From IMG/VR virus record IMGVR_UViG_3300027749_000252, positions 1 to 37,716 of that record: a stretch of 37,716 bases of DNA; one strand, written 5' to 3'. The position numbers and the translations under genes were made by a program. The notes beneath the pieces were generated by a model. It did no database searches. It saw nothing but the letters and a program-made list of their open reading frames with translations, and had not been told where the DNA came from. Shown here in pieces: positions 24,344-31,314 of this stretch (the stretch's first letter is position 1; every line of letters begins with the position of its first letter). The stretch comes from a virus.

Positions 24344-25549
24344 TCAGAGAACATCGAAAATAGATACTCCCCCTGATTGAATCATCGGAGCGAGCGCGTA
24401 ACGCAAGGCATCAAAGCCGTGATTATAAGCATCGACGATATCGGGGAGGACATCGCCGGAGAGTCGATCGGTTTTGTAGGAGTAATTTTTTGCCTCTTCG
24501 ATCATCTCGCGGTTTTCGGGATGGATTACGATTCTTTTAAAATTCTTTAGGTATTCGATCCCGTCTTGAACGGAGCCTTGCCACTTTGGAGCGGATTCGC
24601 ATCGGAAGCCCCGGCGTACCATGTGGGAGATGGTTTCGGGACGGGCAGAATCGGCCCGGATGATGTGATCTTTCGCCCCATCGATTTGGGAGAACATCCC
24701 AGGGAGATGATCGAGTTCGGTGGCATAGCCAAAGATCGCGTTCCGGATCAGGAGTTCGTTTTCGGATGGATTGATATAAGCACGGAGGATGACGGTCGGA
24801 TCATTTGAGAATCCCCAATCGGCTCCGAAGTAAGGTCCGGTGAAATGGGATTCAGGCTCGAATTCTTGAACGGTCCATTTATTTTTAAATATTTGCGCGT
24901 CTGAATGAGTTCGGCACTTGCCGCCCCAGATATGATCGGCAAGGTCTGGGTTTACGGAGTAGAGGCGGTCTTTTTCGGTCTTTAGGACATCGGGAAACCA
25001 TGGGTTATCCTGCCAGTTAATTTTCAGCGTGACTGAATCGTCCCGGGATTTTGGAGATCCGTCAGCGTTCACGAACATAGAATAGACAGGATCGTCCTGG
25101 GAGTCTGGATTGAAGGATACAAAGATTTCGGAGTTAGGTTCGCGGATGGTCGGGATCAAGATGTCCCAGGATTCCTGGGAGATGGTTTGGGCTTCTTCGA
25201 TCCAGAGATGGGTAAGCCCCGTCATGGATTTGATCGACTGCGTATTCATCCTGACGCCTTTAAAGATGAACTCCGTCCCATTTGATCCTGTGATCGAGGA
25301 TTTCGTGACTTCGTAGTGATAGTCCAGGCCGTGGCGATCGATTTCTTGCTTCAGCAATAGGTGAACGGATTCGGTGATTGAGTTCTGAAATTCCCGAGCG
25401 CAGAGAACTCGGATTTTTTTTTGAACCCCTAAGATCAAAAGAAGGTTTGCGATGGTGTATGATTTGGATGAGCCTCGGCCACCATAGAGAACTTTATACC
25501 GTTTTGATTGGAGCAGGGATTTCGTGTATTTCGGCAGTTGTAACTTCAT
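24344..25549 (-). CDS. terL: Terminase large subunit (PBSX/Terminase_3 type)
   Basis: 401 residues. ATPase: Walker A 'GGRGSSKS' (23-30), 'CAREFQNSITESVH' (50-63), Walker B 'LWIEEA' (115-120). Nuclease: 'FGADWGFSND' with Asp244, 'IIRADSARPE' with Asp300, and 'DAYNHGFDALRYAL' near the end. The order and spacing fit a complete packaging motor with RNase H-like nuclease. It overlaps the small-subunit gene by 56 bases. The family includes both pac and cos enzymes, so the packaging type cannot be read from it here. Confidence 0.92.
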   Translation of the reverse strand: MKLQLPKYTKSLLQSKRYKVLYGGRGSSKSYTIANLLLILGVQKKIRVLCAREFQNSITESVHLLLKQEIDRHGLDYHYEVTKSSITGSNGTEFIFKGVRMNTQSIKSMTGLTHLWIEEAQTISQESWDILIPTIREPNSEIFVSFNPDSQDDPVYSMFVNADGSPKSRDDSVTLKINWQDNPWFPDVLKTEKDRLYSVNPDLADHIWGGKCRTHSDAQIFKNKWTVQEFEPESHFTGPYFGADWGFSNDPTVILRAYINPSENELLIRNAIFGYATELDHLPGMFSQIDGAKDHIIRADSARPETISHMVRRGFRCESAPKWQGSVQDGIEYLKNFKRIVIHPENREMIEEAKNYSYKTDRLSGDVLPDIVDAYNHGFDALRYALAPMIQSGGVSIFDVL

Positions 25550-25877
25550 TATGTTGCTCCGGCGTTAATTCAATTACTGATTTGCTATCGATTAGTTCGA
25601 TGCTGATCTTTTTATGTTTTAACTCATCGTCATCGAGTTTTAGCTCAGTTGGGTTAACTCGTGGGTGAATGTACGGCATGGCCATGTTGTAGACGATAGC
25701 GGCTTCCTTCAAGATCGGAAGGCGATGATCGGAGTTTTCTGGTTTCGCGGCTTCGCGCTCGAATTCGGCGGCGATTTCGAGGAGTGCTTCGAGTGGGGTT
25801 CGCTTGCCAGATCGGATGATTTGTTGCGCGATTTTGATCGTCCGAATGTTTTTAGTGCCTTTTTTTCTGCCGCCCAT
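25494..25877 (-). CDS. terS: Terminase small subunit, putative
   Basis: 127 residues. A basic N-terminus 'MGGRKKGTKNIRTIKIAQQI', then 'GKRTPLEALLEIAAEFERE' and 'MPYIHPRVNPTELKL', as in many small terminase subunits placed directly upstream of the large subunit. It would recognise phage DNA and load the large subunit. The basic N-terminal region is the probable DNA-binding part. The 3' end overlaps terL by 56 bases. It is the first gene of the long late block, behind an AT-rich region with repeats. Confidence 0.72.
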   Translation of the reverse strand: MGGRKKGTKNIRTIKIAQQIIRSGKRTPLEALLEIAAEFEREAAKPENSDHRLPILKEAAIVYNMAMPYIHPRVNPTELKLDDDELKHKKISIELIDSKSVIELTPEQHNEVTTAEIHEIPAPIKTV

Positions 25878-25909
25878 TTTTTGAGTTTCTCAAATTTCTA
25901 TTGTTTTTG

Positions 25910-25997
25910 TGTATAGTGTAATTTTTTCATACTTTTACACATTATGTAAACTGGCAACCATGTAATTTTTACATGGCGTCAAGTATTATGTAAACTG
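25910..25997. promoter_or_regulatory. Repeat-rich region upstream of the late block
   Basis: A 13-base direct repeat ATTATGTAAACTG occurs at 25941-25953 and 25985-25997. Between the copies lies a perfect 8-bp inverted repeat CCATGTAA/TTACATGG with a 3-base spacer (25958-25976). On the minus strand a TATACA box lies nearer the terminase start. The layout suggests binding sites for a regulator of the late genes. The second direct repeat falls inside the last codons of the VRR-NUC gene. Confidence 0.55.
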
Positions 25998-26314
25998 TCG
26001 AGCTGTTGCGCTACGTCATCGGCAGATTTCGCCATGAAAGCCAGACCGCCCCGGGAGTTGATCTCGGCAAGAAAGGCGCGTTGATCGGGGGATAGAGTGC
26101 CTCGCTTTGATTTTAGCTCGATTGCGAGCATTCTGCCGCCTGGGAGGATGCCTAAGATGTCGGCAGTGCCTTTGATACGGAAAGGGTTTGAGGATCGCAT
26201 GAAGGAGCCACGGGCGGCGTTGTAGATGCCGACGCTATCGTTGATCCAGAAAAAGATTCCCCGGCGTTTGAGTTCTGCGCAGACTTCGTTTCGGACTAGG
26301 GTTTCGGGAGTCAT
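25979..26314 (-). CDS. VRR-NUC domain nuclease
   Basis: 111 residues, the usual length of a stand-alone VRR-NUC protein. PD-(D/E)XK-like active site: 'GTADILGI' with Asp52, 'LAIELKS' with Glu66 and Lys68, and 'SPDQRAFLAEINSRGG' with Gln78. VRR-NUC enzymes cut branched DNA, and phage versions often act as Holliday-junction or flap nucleases in replication or before packaging. It lies between a ribbon-helix-helix-like gene and the terminase, overlapping the former by four bases. Confidence 0.88.
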   Translation of the reverse strand: MTPETLVRNEVCAELKRRGIFFWINDSVGIYNAARGSFMRSSNPFRIKGTADILGILPGGRMLAIELKSKRGTLSPDQRAFLAEINSRGGLAFMAKSADDVAQQLDSLHNT

Positions 26315-26511
26315 TGGAGATGGTCAGCAATCGGCTTTGCCTGGCTCTCAATAAATTCCTGAGTCGTGGGATGGGTGAGGAGTAGGGCACGAGTAAGCTC
26401 GCTCAGACTGCCTTTGGTGAACTTTCGGGCCATTCTTTTAAATGTGGCCTTTTCTGAGGCCGTGAATCTCACGACGATCGTATCGGTCTTTCTTAACTTT
26501 TTAGGTTTCAT
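26311..26511 (-). CDS. Small ribbon-helix-helix-like DNA-binding protein
   Basis: About 66 residues from the ATG at 26511. A TTG 21 bases upstream could also open the frame. A basic start 'MKPKKLRKTDTIVVRFTASE' gives the beta strand, followed by two helices ('KATFKRMARKF' and 'SLSELTRALLL'), the layout of MobC/Arc-type ribbon-helix-helix proteins. It is next to the origin-like repeats and upstream of the nuclease and late genes, so a repressor or origin-binding role is plausible. The gene is almost leaderless from the predicted promoter. Confidence 0.6.
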   Translation of the reverse strand: MKPKKLRKTDTIVVRFTASEKATFKRMARKFTKGSLSELTRALLLTHPTTQEFIESQAKPIADHLQ

Positions 26512-26517
26512 GGGAAT

Positions 26518-26546
26518 AATGTAATACAACAAAAATCGATAGTCAA
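26518..26546 (-). promoter_or_regulatory. Predicted sigma70-type promoter for the RHH/nuclease genes
   Basis: On the minus strand TTGACT (26546-26541) and TACATT (26523-26518) are separated by 17 bases. Transcription would begin close to the ATG at 26511, leaving little or no leader. Predicted by eye from consensus only. Confidence 0.4.
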
Positions 26547-26658
26547 TATTTGCATTGTTGACAGAAGTTTTTTTGTCAGGTGTGAAAGAAAGAATGCAAT
26601 AATGAAGAAACTATTCTTATAAGTATATAATATCATTAATTATTTATTTATTTAATTC

Positions 26659-26680
26659 ATTCACAGGGGGGTAAACCCTT
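26659..26680 (+). repeat. Inverted repeat, left copy (22 bases)
   Basis: Begins ATTCACAGGGGGGT and ends ACCCTT. It matches the reverse complement of 26739-26760 at 20 of 22 positions, with 58 bases between copies. Confidence 0.85.
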
Positions 26681-26728
26681 TTCTCTTCTTCTTTTCTCCG
26701 ATTAAACTGATAAGGTCTAAAAACAATA

Positions 26729-26761
26729 AATTCACGGGAAGGGTGTACCCCCCCGTGAATT
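26729..26761. repeat. Long hairpin containing the right 22-base inverted repeat copy
   Basis: AATTCACGGG (26729-26738) pairs with CCCGTGAATT (26752-26761), and GGGT/ACCC pairs inside, giving an almost continuous stem. The segment 26739-26760 is also the right copy of the 22-base repeat at 26659. There is no T-run on either side, so it is unlikely to be a simple terminator. Confidence 0.75.
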
Positions 26762-26840
26762 AATTAATTAATTCCTTATTTAATGATTTCAATAACTTAG
26801 GCTGTGAATTTATTAATTATTTCACAGTGAAAGAATTGAT

Positions 26841-28922
26841 TCACTCACTGTGACCAGGCTTGATCTGATAATAGACTTTTGGTCTGCCTGGGCCGGACTG
26901 AGAGACTTCAATGGCTTGAATCTGTCCGGTTTCAACCAAACTGTTGATTGCTTGATTGTAGACCCGTTCATCGACGCGCTGAAATTTGCGCTTCAATTGG
27001 GATTTGGTAATCATCCCCTGAATGCGAATGAAATTCAAGATTTTAATGATTTCACTTTCTAGGGTACTTTCCGCATGGGCTTCCATGAAAAGGGGTGCCG
27101 CATTGTGCCATTGGATCTCAATGACTTCCTTTGCCCATAGAAAGGAATCGACTCCGATCTCATCTTGCCCGATTGCTAGGGAATCCAGGAGCGCAAGTTT
27201 TGCAGAAAGCTCCGCGAAACGAGCAATGAAGGCCGATTCAAAGGATTCCGGATCTCGGCTCTTTTTGTTGTGACATTCCTCCTCAAACTGAAACCAAAGT
27301 TCCATTGCTTCAGGATTGAATGGGACAATCTTATGTTTGTATTTCTTTCCTTCTGGATACGGATTATAAGTCGGATCTTTTTCTTTTGAGCAATCAATCA
27401 GGATGTTTGATTGCCAATTTTTATCAACTTCTTTCTCTACATTGCAAAACTGTTCGACTGTAGTTTTCAGATTCTGAATGAATTTAGGCAGTGCGCTTGT
27501 ATCCTGTCGGCCTTTATATTCTCCGACTTCATGTTGGAAAAAGAGAAGCATTCTGGGCAAAAGTCCTTTTGCGGCCACTTCTCGATTGATTGAGGATCTG
27601 AACCCTTTCGGAGTCGTTGATCCAAGAATCGAGATGTGCGGATTATAAACCGCCCCGAAGCGATCACCATTTGCGACTGAAGTCTGTCCGACATATCTGC
27701 TTGAACCCTTACTGAAAAGCTCAGAAAGAAGCTCGACCATCTGGGATGCGTATGATTCTTTCGATCCCATTGCTGAAAGAATGGTCGAGCATTCATCGAT
27801 CAGATCAAGCCGTTCCTGTTTTTTCGGAAGATCCATAATGATCGAAGTGCCTGATTTATAATTGCCTGATCCGATTAAATTCATCTCTGACAGGATTTCA
27901 TTCAAAATGGTCTGAGGAGTATCTTTACCGAAGCCAGAATATCCAAGATTGATGACGTATGTGTTGGGACAAGTCTTGAGTCCTCGGCATTCGGTGGCAA
28001 ATCGGTTTGATGCCAGAATCGACATCAAAGATATTGCACCCCCTAGCGCGAGCGCGTCTTGTTTCCCTGCGGATCGAAGCTCGCAAGCATGATAAAAATC
28101 AAGGAGTAATCCCCTAGGCTTTGGATATGGCTTGAATTCAAATCCTTTCGGCTTGATGAAATCGGATTCGGCAACAAGGATGGTAGGAGTCTTTTGATTT
28201 TCTCCAAGAGTTTTCGTGACTGATTGAACCATCCTGAAAGCCGCTTTCCTTGCCTGATCTTCAGTTCTTGCTCGATATTGCTCCGTCTGATCGGTGAAAA
28301 GTGGAGGATTGTGAGAATCCCGATCGTATTCATAAATCTCATTTGAGATCGTTTCTTTGTCTTTGCCCTTCTTGTGTGCGGCAGTGATCATTGAAACGAG
28401 TTTGTTATTCCGTCCCACTTGTACGGGTTCACTCACTTTGATCTGATTTGCCTTTAAAGATTCGATGAAATTGGGATCAAGCTCGGGGAGATCATCCCGG
28501 TTAAAGTCTTCAAGCGTATCCGGGGTAAGCCACTGATAGGCCATGCCTTCGGGATGAATCGAAGGAGGGAGCAATACCTGAGAGCCGTTTGAAAAAATTT
28601 CGATTCCGAGATCATGCTTTTTTAAAGATTGGATTTTGTCATTGTATCGAAAGAATCTGACTTCTCCCTTTTTCCCTTTTCTGCGGATTGGGGAAGGAGG
28701 GCAGAGAGAGAGCGCGGAGTCTTTGTCGATATCAACAGCGATGATGCCAGAGGCTCGACCGCAAGCAAGGCCGACATTGAATTGGCCTTTTTCCCATGAA
28801 TCAATTTCTGCATCCGTGGGGAGAGTTTCGCAGTACCTTGACCATTTGCTGATTGCAGGTTTTTTCTCTTTAAATTGGATAGGGATGACGGAAAGGCCAT
28901 TTTCGAAGTAGCGTCTGAACAT
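26841..28922 (-). CDS. Primase-polymerase / helicase replication protein
   Basis: 693 residues from the ATG at 28922, chosen because GGGAGGA stands nine bases upstream; the frame runs on to 29111 through a terminator and is not believed there. Residues 1-150: Prim-Pol fold, with 'GLACGRASGIIAVDIDKD' (catalytic Asp64 and Asp66) and 'SQVLLPPSIHPEG' (His123). Residues about 275-600: DUF3987/helicase-like ATPase with Walker A-like 'GYSGFGKDTP' (327-336) and 'LDLIDECSTIL' (Walker B). The C-terminus (about 640-690) looks like a winged helix ('SQLKRKFQRVDERVYNQAI', 'GPGRPKVYY'). It primes and probably unwinds phage DNA, next to the candidate origin. Confidence 0.85.
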   Translation of the reverse strand: MFRRYFENGLSVIPIQFKEKKPAISKWSRYCETLPTDAEIDSWEKGQFNVGLACGRASGIIAVDIDKDSALSLCPPSPIRRKGKKGEVRFFRYNDKIQSLKKHDLGIEIFSNGSQVLLPPSIHPEGMAYQWLTPDTLEDFNRDDLPELDPNFIESLKANQIKVSEPVQVGRNNKLVSMITAAHKKGKDKETISNEIYEYDRDSHNPPLFTDQTEQYRARTEDQARKAAFRMVQSVTKTLGENQKTPTILVAESDFIKPKGFEFKPYPKPRGLLLDFYHACELRSAGKQDALALGGAISLMSILASNRFATECRGLKTCPNTYVINLGYSGFGKDTPQTILNEILSEMNLIGSGNYKSGTSIIMDLPKKQERLDLIDECSTILSAMGSKESYASQMVELLSELFSKGSSRYVGQTSVANGDRFGAVYNPHISILGSTTPKGFRSSINREVAAKGLLPRMLLFFQHEVGEYKGRQDTSALPKFIQNLKTTVEQFCNVEKEVDKNWQSNILIDCSKEKDPTYNPYPEGKKYKHKIVPFNPEAMELWFQFEEECHNKKSRDPESFESAFIARFAELSAKLALLDSLAIGQDEIGVDSFLWAKEVIEIQWHNAAPLFMEAHAESTLESEIIKILNFIRIQGMITKSQLKRKFQRVDERVYNQAINSLVETGQIQAIEVSQSGPGRPKVYYQIKPGHSE

Positions 28923-28943
28923 TGATGTAAATCCTCCCGGTGC

Positions 28944-29003
28944 AAAAAAAAACCCTCCACGAGTTTTTCTGATAATCGCTAAAAGATCAGGTTCGTGGAG
29001 GGT
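28944..29003 (-). terminator. Intrinsic terminator / attenuator in the primase leader
   Basis: On the minus strand ACCCTCCACGA (29003-28993) pairs perfectly with TCGTGGAGGGT (28962-28952). The loop can form a further 5-bp stem (CTGAT/ATCAG). A run of eight or nine T follows (28952-28944). The primase ribosome binding site begins about five bases later. Its place inside the leader, downstream of the predicted promoter, suggests attenuation. Confidence 0.75.
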
Positions 29004-29085
29004 AGCAGTTCTTGCCCAAAGGAGAGCAGGAAGCATTTTAAAAAATCTTGTTGTTTTTAACCTGAATCTTTTAGCCTGTCCAGTA

Positions 29086-29127
29086 GATACCGAATGGGTA
29101 TCAGAATTCAAGATAAAACCCAGTCAA
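29086..29127 (-). promoter_or_regulatory. Predicted primase promoter with overlapping palindromic operator
   Basis: Minus-strand TTGACT (29127-29122) and TGATAC (29103-29098), spacing 18. The -10 box overlaps a perfect inverted repeat GATACC-N5-GGTATC (29102-29086), a typical repressor site. The resulting leader of about 170 bases would contain the terminator hairpin. Predicted by eye. Confidence 0.45.
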
Positions 29128-29298
29128 AAAGCGGAATTGATTAAAAACCCCTTAAATCTAGGCATTTTGATTGCTTTCTGATTTGTGGCCTAGCGCGTAA
29201 AAAGAAAATTAAAAAAACTGTTTTACATTTTACATTTTTCTGATAGCTTGATTTTGTTCCCGGGACATTCCCGAGAATTTAAACCAAAGGAAAGAACG
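29112..29298. other. Divergent intergenic region between primase and ATPase genes
   Basis: With the primase start at 28922 and the ATPase start at 29299, the whole gap is about 376 bases. It holds the primase terminator, promoter and operator, an A-rich stretch (29200-29217) followed by two TTTTACATTT motifs (29221-29240), and a palindrome close to the ATPase gene. I see no gene in it. Confidence 0.6.
29257..29277. promoter_or_regulatory. Operator-like palindrome upstream of the ATPase gene
   Basis: TTCCCGGGA-CAT-TCCCGAGAA, nine-base arms with one mismatch and a three-base spacer, lies about 20 bases before the ATPase ATG and just upstream of its ribosome binding site. A site for a repressor of the early operon is the simplest reading. 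Confidence 0.5.
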
Positions 29299-30051
29299 AT
29301 GAAAATAACGAATACTAAAAATTTATCTGCGACTTCTTCGCTGAAAATGGTGATTTATGGAACGTCTGGGACGGGAAAGACTACGCTTGCCAAAACGATC
29401 GGCGAGCCTACGCTCCTGATCTCGGCAGAAAGCGGTCTCCTGACTCTCTCAGGATCTGATATCGATGTGATTGATATTAGCCAGGACGATAATGGAAACG
29501 TGATCCCAAAGGAAAAGCGGATCGCAAGACTCGGGGAAGTGTATCAATTTCTCCTCTCAGAAGATGCTCGCAAAAAATACAAGTGGATATTCATTGATTC
29601 ACTGACCGAGATCAGTCAGAACCTTGTCGAGTGTCTCCAGGCTGAGTTTCCAGATCGGAAGGATAGTTTAGTCCTATACGGTGAGAACTCGAAGCGGCTC
29701 CGCTCGCTTGTGAAATCATTTCGGGATCTGCCTCATTATAATGTCGTGATGACCGCTCTCTCCGTGATCGATAAGGATGAGGCCGGAATGAGATTCACCA
29801 CGATTGATCTCGTGGGGAACTTTGCGTCGAAGCTCCCTGGCTTCTTTGATGAAGTTTTCTTTATGGGAGTAGACAAGGACGGAAAAAGATTTTTAGTGAC
29901 CGAGACATCCGAGCGAATGGTCGCAAAGGACAGGAGCGGAAAACTGGAAAGACTGGAAGTGCCTGATCTTTCAGTGATCGCAAAAAAAATCAGGCAATCA
30001 ACAAGTGCAGAAAAACAACAAAAACAAGAAAAGAAAGAAGGAAATAAATAA
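29299..30051 (+). CDS. Sak4-like recombination ATPase (phage AAA/RecA-type)
   Basis: 250 residues from the ATG at 29299, preceded by AAAGGAAAG; an upstream ATG at 29248 has no such site. Walker A 'YGTSGTGKTTLAK' (20-32), Walker B 'YKWIFIDSLTEIS' (Asp100), and 'YNVVMTALSVIDKDEAGM'. The family is the short phage nucleotide-binding ATPases related to RecA (Sak4), which anneal or pair single strands together with an SSB. The SSB-like gene follows at one-base overlap and a YqaJ exonuclease lies in the same operon, which supports the call. The C-terminus is Lys/Gln-rich. Confidence 0.8.
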   Translation: MKITNTKNLSATSSLKMVIYGTSGTGKTTLAKTIGEPTLLISAESGLLTLSGSDIDVIDISQDDNGNVIPKEKRIARLGEVYQFLLSEDARKKYKWIFIDSLTEISQNLVECLQAEFPDRKDSLVLYGENSKRLRSLVKSFRDLPHYNVVMTALSVIDKDEAGMRFTTIDLVGNFASKLPGFFDEVFFMGVDKDGKRFLVTETSERMVAKDRSGKLERLEVPDLSVIAKKIRQSTSAEKQQKQEKKEGNK

Positions 30052-30485
30052 TGGATTTTTCATTTAACATTGATTTGAGTAGCGTAAAATCAGCAGGACC
30101 GCGCACGATCGCGGCAGGGTCTTATACCGTGATTGCGGATGGAGCCGAGATCAAAGCAACGAAAGCCGGGACCGGGGAATATATCTCCGTCAAGTTCAAG
30201 ATCCTGGGCGGCGAGTGTAACGGCCTGACTCTTTGGCATTCATTTAATATTAAGAATCCGAGCGTGAAAGCGGTCGAGATCGGCCTTCAGCAGTTGAAGC
30301 AGTTCGTTCAATGCTCAGGCGCGCCAGAGAAGCTGACTAGCCCGATTGATCTTGTGGGCTACAAAGCGACTGCAGTCGTGAAAATTCAGAGTGACGCGAC
30401 CTACGGAGACAAGTCCGTGATCGCTTATTTCAAGCCAGTATCGGCCCCGACTGATGGTGATAAAGGATCGGACATTCCGTTCTGA
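30051..30485 (+). CDS. DUF669 single-strand DNA-binding-type protein
   Basis: 144 residues. DUF669 pattern: 'FSFNIDLSSVKSAG', 'AAGSYTVIADGAEIKATKAG', 'YISVKFKILGGECNGLTLWH', 'NPSVKAVEIGLQQLKQFVQC'. The chain ends 'GDKGSDIPF', like the acidic tail of bacterial SSB that binds partner proteins. DUF669 genes regularly pair with Sak4 ATPases. It would coat ssDNA during replication and recombination. It is followed by a strong terminator. Confidence 0.82.
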   Translation: MDFSFNIDLSSVKSAGPRTIAAGSYTVIADGAEIKATKAGTGEYISVKFKILGGECNGLTLWHSFNIKNPSVKAVEIGLQQLKQFVQCSGAPEKLTSPIDLVGYKATAVVKIQSDATYGDKSVIAYFKPVSAPTDGDKGSDIPF

Positions 30486-30496
30486 TTTGAAAGGAT

Positions 30497-30528
30497 AGCC
30501 CGGGGGAGAAATCTCCCGGGCTTTTTTT
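30497..30528 (+). terminator. Intrinsic terminator after the SSB-like gene
   Basis: AGCCCGGG (30497-30504) pairs with CCCGGGCT (30515-30522), extended by AG/CT inside, and is followed by seven T (30522-30528). It stands directly before the methyltransferase start, so that gene either has lower expression or relies on antitermination. Confidence 0.85.
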
Positions 30529-30540
30529 ATGGGAGAAAAA

Positions 30541-31314
30541 ATGAATGGGCTGGATTTATTTTCAGGAATTGGTGGAATCGGAATTGCCCTTGAACCATGG
30601 GTCAGGACAGTCGCATATTGTGAGCGCGACCGATACGCACAAGGCGTTTTGTTGTCACGAATGCGGTCAGGTGACATTGATACCGCTCCAATTTGGGATG
30701 ATGTCACAACACTCCGAGGCGATATGTTGCCAAGAATTGACATTATCTTCGGTGGATTCCCATGCCAGGACATCAGCGTTGCCGGAGCTGGAAAAGGTCT
30801 GGACGGAGAGCGAAGCGGTCTTTTCTTCGAAATCGTCCGACTCATCCGAGAATGCAACCCCAGATTTGTTTTCCTCGAAAACGTCCCTGCCATCAGAACC
30901 CGTGGAGGGGAAACAGTGGTTAAAGAATTGGCCCAGGTGGGGTATGACTGTCGATGGACTACTCTTTCAGCCTCCGCAGTTGGAGCCAATCACAAGCGCG
31001 AAAGATGGTTTTTATTGGCCCACGCCAACAGTGTGCGGAAACTATCAGAACAAGGGAAACATGATTGGACTAGCGACCGCAGTAAAAATGTGGCCGACAC
31101 CATGCGCAAGGGATTGGAAAGACACCGGAAAAAGTCCGTCAGAAATGCGCAGGAATTCGGTTACGCTTGCAACAATAGCTGGTGGGCAGTTGAACCCCGA
31201 ATTTGTCGAGTGGCTGATGGGGTACAGAATAGGGCACACCGAATTAGATGCCTTGGTAATTCAGTGGTTCCGCTCCAAGTCAGAGAAGCGTTCAAAAAGT
31301 TGATCGGATTATGA
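30541..31314 (+). CDS. DNA (cytosine-5) methyltransferase
   Basis: 257 residues from the ATG at 30541 (GGGAG five bases upstream; an ATG at 30529 lies in the terminator tail). All main motifs are present: I 'LDLFSGIGG' (4-12), IV 'GGFPCQDIS' with catalytic Cys75, VI 'FLENV' (111-115), VIII 'HKRERWFLLA' (151-160), IX-X 'RVADGVQNRAHRIRCLGN' then 'SVVPLQ'. The target recognition region (about 162-215) is short. It adds methyl groups to cytosine in phage DNA, probably to evade restriction. No cognate nuclease is nearby. The whole gene overlaps another long, family-like frame (30545-31303). The helicase gene starts within its stop (ATGA). Confidence 0.88.
   Translation: MNGLDLFSGIGGIGIALEPWVRTVAYCERDRYAQGVLLSRMRSGDIDTAPIWDDVTTLRGDMLPRIDIIFGGFPCQDISVAGAGKGLDGERSGLFFEIVRLIRECNPRFVFLENVPAIRTRGGETVVKELAQVGYDCRWTTLSASAVGANHKRERWFLLAHANSVRKLSEQGKHDWTSDRSKNVADTMRKGLERHRKKSVRNAQEFGYACNNSWWAVEPRICRVADGVQNRAHRIRCLGNSVVPLQVREAFKKLIGL
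30545..31303 (+). CDS. Overlapping gene in the +1 frame of the methyltransferase (WPTPT / VEWLMG family)
   Basis: 252 codons without a stop, nested in the methyltransferase gene. This frame is itself recognisable. It has 'SSVDSHARTSA' (residues about 68-78), 'NWPRWGMTVDGLLFQ', 'FYWPTPTVCGNY', 'MWPTPCARDWKDTGKSP' and 'GGQLNPEFVEWLMGYRIGHT'. These motifs mark a phage protein type often associated or fused with cytosine methyltransferases. Its ATG lies four bases after the methyltransferase ATG and could share the GGGAG site; internal ATGs at 30698 and 30701 are alternatives. N-terminal residues 1-50 look less protein-like. Function unknown. Confidence 0.6.
   Translation: MGWIYFQELVESELPLNHGSGQSHIVSATDTHKAFCCHECGQVTLIPLQFGMMSQHSEAICCQELTLSSVDSHARTSALPELEKVWTESEAVFSSKSSDSSENATPDLFSSKTSLPSEPVEGKQWLKNWPRWGMTVDGLLFQPPQLEPITSAKDGFYWPTPTVCGNYQNKGNMIGLATAVKMWPTPCARDWKDTGKSPSEMRRNSVTLATIAGGQLNPEFVEWLMGYRIGHTELDALVIQWFRSKSEKRSKS

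Larger units (their letters stand above)
26533..26853. other. Candidate replication origin: AT-rich region with TTCACRG repeats
   Basis: The 330-base gap between the primase and RHH genes has no gene. It is very AT-rich at 26615-26660 and 26758-26820. The motif TTCACRG or its complement occurs at 26660, 26731, 26753, 26802 and 26821, with palindromes TCACAGTGA (26822-26830) and TCACTGTGA (26845-26853, inside the primase 3' end). A nearly perfect 22-base inverted repeat spans it (annotated separately). Repeats plus an AT-rich stretch beside a primase gene is a typical phage or plasmid origin layout. Function is inferred. Confidence 0.5.

Noticed and set aside
26512-26532. TTG start adding seven residues to the ribbon-helix-helix protein
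   Set aside because: The predicted -10 box lies within this stretch, so it would not be in the mRNA; the ATG at 26511 is preferred.
28923-29111. N-terminal extension of the primase gene by 63 codons
   Set aside because: It would translate through an intrinsic terminator, while the ATG at 28922 has a near-perfect ribosome binding site and begins the conserved Prim-Pol fold.
30315-30989. Antisense open frame of 224 codons over the SSB-like and methyltransferase genes
   Set aside because: No family-like pattern, a Ser/Pro/Arg-rich composition typical of reversed coding DNA, and no ribosome binding site. It does show that long open frames can arise here by composition, which tempers the dual-coding claim.
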